Source: Gnetum montanum (Eukaryota; Streptophyta; Gnetopsida; Gnetales; Gnetaceae). From it: a stretch of 64,000 nucleotides of DNA. Under the pieces are notes generated by a model that was not told the DNA's origin, did not search any database, and was given only the letters and a program-made list of their open reading frames with translations. The stretch is from positions 110,448 through 174,447 of the forward strand of contig MNCI01009539.1 of assembly GCA_015680685.1 (NCBI GenBank), given 5' to 3'. This document shows, piece by piece, positions 58,338 to 64,000 of this stretch. The translations under genes were made by a program, and so were the position numbers. Position 1 is the first letter of the stretch, and each line of letters begins with the position of its first letter.

Positions 58338-60262
58338 GGTTGTGGAGGAGTTCCAATTGGGTAGTAAACTTGTTGTTGTTGGTGGAGCTATCTTGGACTA
58401 CCTTGAGGGTAAGGCAATTATCTAGGAGTTTGCCTATGTGCTCGGTGAGGATTCAATGTATACACTCTAGACTTTTGTAAGTGTGACACCATAGGGAAAC
58501 ATCCCTTGGAATGTTCATATTGATAGATGTCACATTTAGTTTCTTCATTAAAGTAAGACTCCATAACTTCCTCTCTTGTAGTAGCTTTGCCCTTACCTCT
58601 TTGGTAGGCATTTTCAACTTGTTTTTGCCTCCTGTGATTATGATCACTATTCTGCTCTTTGGATTCTTTAGGAATCTTCAAAGAAGTTTTAAACTTTTCA
58701 TTTAAAGAGTCTCATAACTTGTTAACTTTGGTAGAAATATCATACACAGATTTTGAAATGACCAAGGTCTTTCTATTTACCAATTCATCAAGTGGTGACT
58801 CCTCATCACAAAATTAGACCTCTCATTTTCTAATGGAAGGATCCATGTTATAGTCTTCAGCACTTTCTCCTCTCTATAACTCACCTTCTTATTTTGCTAC
58901 CTACTTAATTAACCTTTGGATCTAATGAGCTCTCATTTTAGATAATCTTCCTTGCGCATACACCCCAAGGGTTCTTCTTGTTTCAAATGTGAGCCCATCT
59001 ATGATGTGGCAAAGTTGTTCCCTCTAAGAATAACCATGGCTAGGGAATTAGTGTAAGAGTGAATAGTTTTGGCCCTTGGTAGCATCCAAAGGTTCATGTG
59101 CTCCTTATTTTCAGCCTTGTATTTGCCTTATTAAATTAAACACTCTAGAGTACATTTGATATCTATCATTGAATAGTTTTAACATGGTACTCCATCTACA
59201 GATAGTTTCCAGCTCTAAAGACAAGTACCAACTTTCAACTTCCTTAATGAGTATCCTTGGAAAAAGCTTTGGTTTTCACCACTCACTCTCTATGTTTTGT
59301 AAGGCATAGGCATCTTGAAAAGCTGGTAGATGTGTTTGTAGATTAGAGTTGTATCCCCCCTCAAATCTTGAAATATTATTAATGTCTAGATGCTTGATTT
59401 GACTATCCTTCGTATGCCTGGTTAGGATTTTCACTGCCTCCACAATGTTAAGCATACTTGAAGTTGCCAATAGGTGTTCATCATCATCATTGCACCAATG
59501 ATGTTGATGATGGTTTCGACCATCCCTTTTGTTTCAATGGCATTCATGGTCACTATTATTTCATTGATCACTTTCATCATGACTATTTTGATGGTAGCTT
59601 CGATGAGAACCATTAGCTCAAGAAGAATGTTTGGGATTAGACAAAGAGGATGAAGAGGAAGGTGGACTGCCATCGCCACTGCAATGTATACCATTGCTCT
59701 TTTGCTTATTACAATCACCATCCTCAGATCTCTTGTTGTTGTGAGCTTTACTCGAGTCCATACCTTGGCTATCACTCTTTCTTGAATCCAATTTATGAAT
59801 AGTGGATCATAGGGTCAAGTTCACACCCTTGCCATCTATAACCAGGGGTGGAGAATCTTCATGTTGAGAACTTTCCAAGGGAGGATCCTCATTGTCCTCT
59901 TGACCAAGTAGGAATAAAGGGTTAGTAAAATGTTTTTCCTTTGTAGCATCGTGAAGCTTCTCTTGTTGTCTATCGCATTTACATTGTGTTTCAGTCAAAC
60001 AGTAGTTTTGAGTGTTATATCCATCCACAATGTACTCTTCATGGAGATTTGCTATGCCCAACTTCTTAATGGTCTTGAATATTATGTCAAGCATAGATCT
60101 ATTGGGGGGCAAGACAATGTTGCCCTCAATATCACACCAATGCATCTGTTCATCTTGATGTAGGATAAAGGTGAAATTTGGCACAAACTCATATGGATGA
60201 GCATATACCACCTTACATTCTTATGGGATTGGTGGTTTGGTATCTTCATGTTTGCAAGACAT
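58338..60262 (-). pseudogene. Athila-like gag relic, element 5 (minus strand)
   Basis: It starts at ATG 60262 (MSCKHEDTKPPIP) and continues VVYAHPYEFVPNFTFI and EGNIVLPPNRSMLD. The best open piece is 60211-59807 (134 codons). Then come MLNIVEAVKILTRHTKDSQI (about 59450), SLELETICRWSTML and a Lys-rich stretch. A Cys knuckle, CDIYQYEHSKGC, lies at about 58555; its second Cys is replaced by Tyr. It is cut at 58338 just after YYPIGTPPQP, exactly at the end of duplicated copy B. It is the most complete 5' gag of this family in the window and shows what is missing at 7625. Confidence 0.8.
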
Positions 60263-60399
60263 TTTACAAAACAAGATAAAATTATTAGTATGCTTTTATA
60301 ATTTTATGTATAGTGGAAATGATATTGACCTTGAGGTTTGTACAAAAATATTAATGGTATTTACTTAAACCTAAATATTGGACATTTCACAAACAAAGT

Positions 60400-60417
60400 T
60401 CCTAGCAACAGTGCTAA
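60400..60417 (-). other. Primer binding site, tRNA-Asp type (minus strand)
   Basis: On the minus strand TTAGCACTGTTGCTAGGA follows the LTR end, a transition-decayed form of TTGGCGCCGTTGCCGGGG. Confidence 0.5.
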
Positions 60418-61283
60418 TGATGAGTGGTGATGTACCACTACACCCAACCATACAAATCACGAAGAGTTCATGCATGATTCGATCAAATTCTGTAGATTTT
60501 ATCGTTACCAGTGCACTAGCTTTTTAAGAAGTGAATCTAACCTTAAGGTCAATCATTGTCTTCCCAATTACACTTGTGACATTTTTTGGTATGTTTAAGT
60601 GTAACTAAGGCATTCGATTTTTATCATTTTTATGTTTTATTGTTAGGTGCTTGAAATGTAGATAAAAGGAATTTGATTAACTAATCTAATGTAAATAATT
60701 AACTAGCACTTAACTAATCCTAACATAACCATCTAATCCCACTCTCAATACATGTCCTAAACCCACGCATCGATTGCTAGGCAATCAAGCATTATGTTAC
60801 TGGGCATACCAAGCAGTAACATTGTTAGGATTACCAAGCAAATATGTGTTATGCTTAAAGTAGTCATACTTATGTATTGAATCTATCTAGCTTAATTACT
60901 TCATTAACTCAATTACTGGAAAATATTTGTGAAATAATTGAAAACATTTAATAAATAATTGAAAACATTGAATGCATAAATGAAATAGCTAATCTATCCA
61001 AAGTGCTGTAAGGTTTATCAAAAATCTTGTCTTTATTGCCACACACACTATTATGCTCAAGTACAACAATGCTTGAATAAAGATTTATACACTTAATGAC
61101 TCTTACTTTAGGCACTTGGAGGAAAAATTCTAATTTTCAAATAGAAAAAATGCAAAAGCTTTGCTGCAACTACAATCTACTTATGCCATAAATGTGGCTG
61201 CAAGTATGTATTTATAGTCAACACATGACACTACATCAATAGGGCCTTATTGATGCATGATAAGATGAGTTGACTAGGCATCA
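60418..61283 (-). repeat. 5' LTR of Athila-like element 5 (minus strand)
   Basis: On the minus strand it reads TGATGCCTAG to CACTCATCA, 866 bp. A TATA box (GACTATAAATAC) lies around 61216. The length and end words match the other LTRs of this class. The gag and primer site downstream confirm its orientation. Confidence 0.7.
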
Positions 61284-61369
61284 TTGACACAAGCAAATTA
61301 ACATGACCCATTAGAAAGTATCAAGGCCTAAACAAAAATTTCCTTATATAAATGATTCTATTATTATAG

Positions 61370-62060
61370 ATCTTGAGATTATTAATGATTCTTTATTAAA
61401 TCATTTCTCTTTTAAAGATTTTAGCAAAGAAACCTTTAAGGCCTTTAGTATCCATATTTCTCATCTTCTAACAAAAGTGTAACAAAGTATTCTTAAGTAG
61501 AAATTACAATAGAATAAATTAAAGTAGCAAATTTTAGCTTAGGATATAGTAAAGCTACAGGATTTGATGATTTTCTAGTTCAATTTTTTAGGAAGCATTG
61601 AGACATTCTTGGAGTTGATCTCTTCTCTATTTTTCAAGCATTTATTAAAGAAGTTTCTCTTTGTAAAAATAGTAATAAAGCTGTGATTTTTCTTCTTCCT
61701 AAAAGTGGAGATTGTCAACATATTAGTAATAGAAGGCCTATTACTCTTCTTAATAATATTTATAAAATTTTAGCAATATTCATGGCTTGTTGAATTTCGA
61801 AGATTATAGAGAATATCATTAAAGTTGAGAAAATAGGTTTTGTTAAAGTTAGACATATATTAAATAATGTTATTGCAGCATGAGAGGGAATATAGTGGGC
61901 TTCTAATACTAAACAAGACATTTCTTTTATTAAGTTAGATTATGCTAAGGATTTTGAAAGGATTGAATGGAATTTTATTATTGCTTATCTATGTAAACTA
62001 GGATTTGATGATTATTTTTTTATCTTGTTTGTACCCTACTCATTGATGCTAATGCTCAAT
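61370..62060 (+). pseudogene. L1-clade LINE reverse transcriptase fragment
   Basis: The plus-strand reading shows the N-terminal RT blocks of plant L1 elements in order. GYSKATGFDDFLVQFFRK (about 61538) corresponds to the K-S-P-G-P-D-G block. KAVIFLLPKSGD and ISNRRPITLLNNIYKILA (about 61680-61775) are the I-x-L-I-P-K and RPISL blocks. KIGFVKVRHILNNV and ISFIKLDYAKDFERIEWNFI (about 61921) carry the first catalytic Asp (KLDYAKDFERIEW). It breaks off at about 62040 before the YADD box. Few stops interrupt it. It precedes the LTR of element 5 only by orientation and is independent of it. Confidence 0.75.
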
Positions 62061-63137
62061 TCCTAAAATTTCCCATTTATTACATGCATTAGTAAGTATT
62101 AAACCAATACATTTTTATATGCATTGAGAAAAAGAGTATCCATACTACTAATAGTATAGCATAATTGTTAGAATACTTGACCCTTACAAGAGAGCTTATG
62201 GATGCTTCCTTTCACTTTTGGATGTGTCAACAATGAAGTAGCCTTGTAGAACACACTAACCTAAGTTTCTTGAGTGCTAGAAAATTTGTAATTAAGAAAT
62301 TTATTTAGTAAACATATATTTAAAATTAAATATTTGACATTTAAATTATATTTATATTAGTTATTTATATCACTTTTGTAGTTGTTGTACTAAAAGGCTT
62401 TTCCTCATTATAATAATCAACTTTGGGAGAACTTACGTATCGCATATACGAATGCACCCACTACTTTAGTAGCATGGCAATACCGTGCTCAGTCATAAAA
62501 ACTGAGGGTCTCCCCACAATTTTCTAGGAAGGGCATATTTTAGCAGCATGTTTTGAATTTTAATATTCTCTTTTTCTTTGAATTTTAAAATTAAAGTAAA
62601 TATATCATCAAACTCTGTCTATACATTACATGCTGTTTAAACAATTTATTTTGAAGAAGATTATTTAGAGGCTGGATGTCTGAGATATGTAATTTTAGTT
62701 TGGGCAAGATTTTGGACAAGAGGCTAAATAATATTTCATCAATTATTTTCAAGGAGAGGTTATAGGTAACACTAAATAATATTTGATACATAAAGTTACA
62801 TAGCGAGATCATCTTTTAAAGCTATCCATTATATTAGCATATTTGTTCCAAATAAATATATATGGCTTCTATGTTTCTATATTCTTCTTACTACAATGTA
62901 TGGAAAAAAATTCATGAAAATTTAATATATTTTGCAAGACAAGATTTAAAGTTAGTTAATTCAATGAACAAGGCATAAAATTCAAAAGTCGAGCACCAGC
63001 GATGAAGCTCTAATTTGCACACCAGTAAATAAGCGGAAAAGACTACGAGATTTATCTTCCGAAAGATCGTGTGAAAGAGTTTAGGGAATGTAATGTGTGT
63101 AGCATGTTTGATGCGCCATTGGATCTCCATTTCTTAC
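62061..63137. other. Spacer, possible tRNA-like relic
   Basis: 62145-62220 (AGTATAGCATAATTGTTAGA, then TTATGGATGCTTCC) weakly resembles a SINE head with A and B boxes. The rest is AT-rich without recognised features. Confidence 0.3.
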
Positions 63138-63332
63138 CTTGGGATTCGGTTGGTAGGCCTGCGTTGTTAGAGCAGAATGCTTGTGCTGCGGATCAATGGT
63201 CATTTTGTGTCGAAAACATGGACCAGGAGCGAGTGAGGGTTTTGAGGGCTCATACACATATGCAGATGCAGATACAGATGTAGCTGCGGCAGCAACAGTC
63301 ATGGTGGTCATCGAAAGTGAGGATTCACCACC
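63138..63332 (-). CDS. Candidate exon of an unidentified gene
   Basis: On the minus strand a strong acceptor (CTTTCTGTTTCAG, AG at 63334-63333) and a consensus donor (CCCAAG then GTAAGA, 63137 onward) bracket 195 bases that are open in one frame (GGESSLSMTTMTVAAAATSV to QAYQPNPK, 65 codons). Composition is less AT-rich than in the transposons around it. A further donor-like site (CAAG then GTAACG) lies at 63832, about 500 bases upstream, so a gene may enter the window from the right. The Ala/Ser-rich sequence matches no family I recognise. Confidence 0.3.
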
Positions 63333-64000
63333 CTGAAACAGAAAGCTGAAGGTTCCGAGTAAAGAAAAATCCCTCGGCATGATTATGAAGCATCACCGTT
63401 AGCACTTGCGAATGCAGCAGATTCCGCAGGCCTCCAATATCGAACGCAACGCAACAAGACAATTGAACGTTCACGACCAGATTGATTCTCAACGCTCTGC
63501 GTGAATTCATGGCCAAGGTCTAGCTTAGTTTCAGGCACCGTTCTTCTTGTCTTTCATTATCATTTCAAGTTTTTGCATTATCCACATTTTGCATGTAAAA
63601 GACATCGCGTTTGCATAGGTGTTGTGTAGCGGAGCACATCTTCTATAGAATCCATAGAAAGCAATGTTGTTTAGAGGTTTCCCATTGTGGATGATGTGCA
63701 AGGTACGAGTCAAAAGTGTGAAATAGAGTACATAGAGAGAATGGATTCGAGCACGAGAGCCATCATTGTTAGCTTTTACTTTAAGCTGCAGAAGCGTGAG
63801 CGAGGGGAAGGGCAAACACGAGAAGCGTTACCTTGAATGGTGGAGAGCTTAGCCTAGCTTGCCTTACCTTTATCGAAGGAAGTCTGAAGGCACATAAAAT
63901 AATTGAAAATTAAGTGAAAGTCATTTCAAACCATGGCTGGTAGAGCGTAAGCTATACTGTATGCACCCCACATGGCATAGCACAGACAGCGCAGAGAAGG
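63333..64000. other. Right edge, possible gene-associated DNA
   Basis: GC-richer than most of the window. Minus-strand donor-like sites are at 63832 and near 63868 (AAAG then GTAAGG), and TGCCTTCAG (about 63890) is acceptor-like. No protein could be assembled from it. Confidence 0.3.

Overview
The window looks like repeat-dominated, non-genic DNA from a large plant nuclear genome. Three things point there: many stop-riddled Ty3/gypsy relics of the Athila-like and Tat/Ogre-like classes, LTRs of 840-870 bp followed by a primer site resembling plant tRNA-Asp, and fragments of plant-type EXO1 and U-box/ARM genes. A gymnosperm fits the degree of decay and the mixture of elements, but that is inference. 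No complete host gene is visible. Almost every coding relic carries in-frame stops or frameshifts.

Layout, left to right. 1-2250: unassigned DNA with a decayed minus-strand ORF. 2256-3840: two short tandem arrays (about 50 bp and 53-61 bp units) leading to a plus-strand Tat-like pol relic (3947-6520). 6529-10551: 5' LTR, tRNA-Asp primer site and gag-protease of an Athila-like element. 10552-11400: an LTR-like segment. 11410-17915: a second Athila-like element (protease, RT, RNase H, integrase, 3' region, LTR). 17916-24930: a third, starting in mid-gag. 24930-29351: an LTR element that carries, instead of gag-pol, a long unassigned ORF with heptad-rich stretches, followed by its 3' LTR. 29390-32640: a LINE with a tRNA-like insertion. 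32664-34806: LTR plus gag of an Athila-like element. 34807-38660: a gypsy element with an RNase H domain upstream of RT. 38664-38960: a 58-bp minisatellite. 39404-40207: a U-box/ARM fragment next to EXO1 exons 1-2. 40856-41800: a minus-strand LINE C-terminus. 43088-43413: a MITE with 98-bp terminal inverted repeats. 43414-47640: AT-rich and mostly unassigned. 47640-50361: a minus-strand Tat-like pol relic. 50940-54345: a very diverged array of about 18 units of about 188 bp, each with a palindrome. 54769-58337: a second copy of the 26619-30186 segment. 58338-61283: gag, primer site and LTR of a minus-strand Athila-like element. 61370-62060: LINE RT. 63138-63832: possible exons of an unidentified gene.

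The parts do not act as a pathway. They are nested and truncated insertions. The most interesting signals are (i) the 188-bp array whose stems change sequence while staying paired, (ii) AG acceptor-like sites just upstream of the ATG of both Tat-like pol relics and of the heptad-rich ORF, (iii) the 3.57-kb duplicated composite whose breakpoints respect no element boundary, and (iv) the EXO1/U-box chimera.
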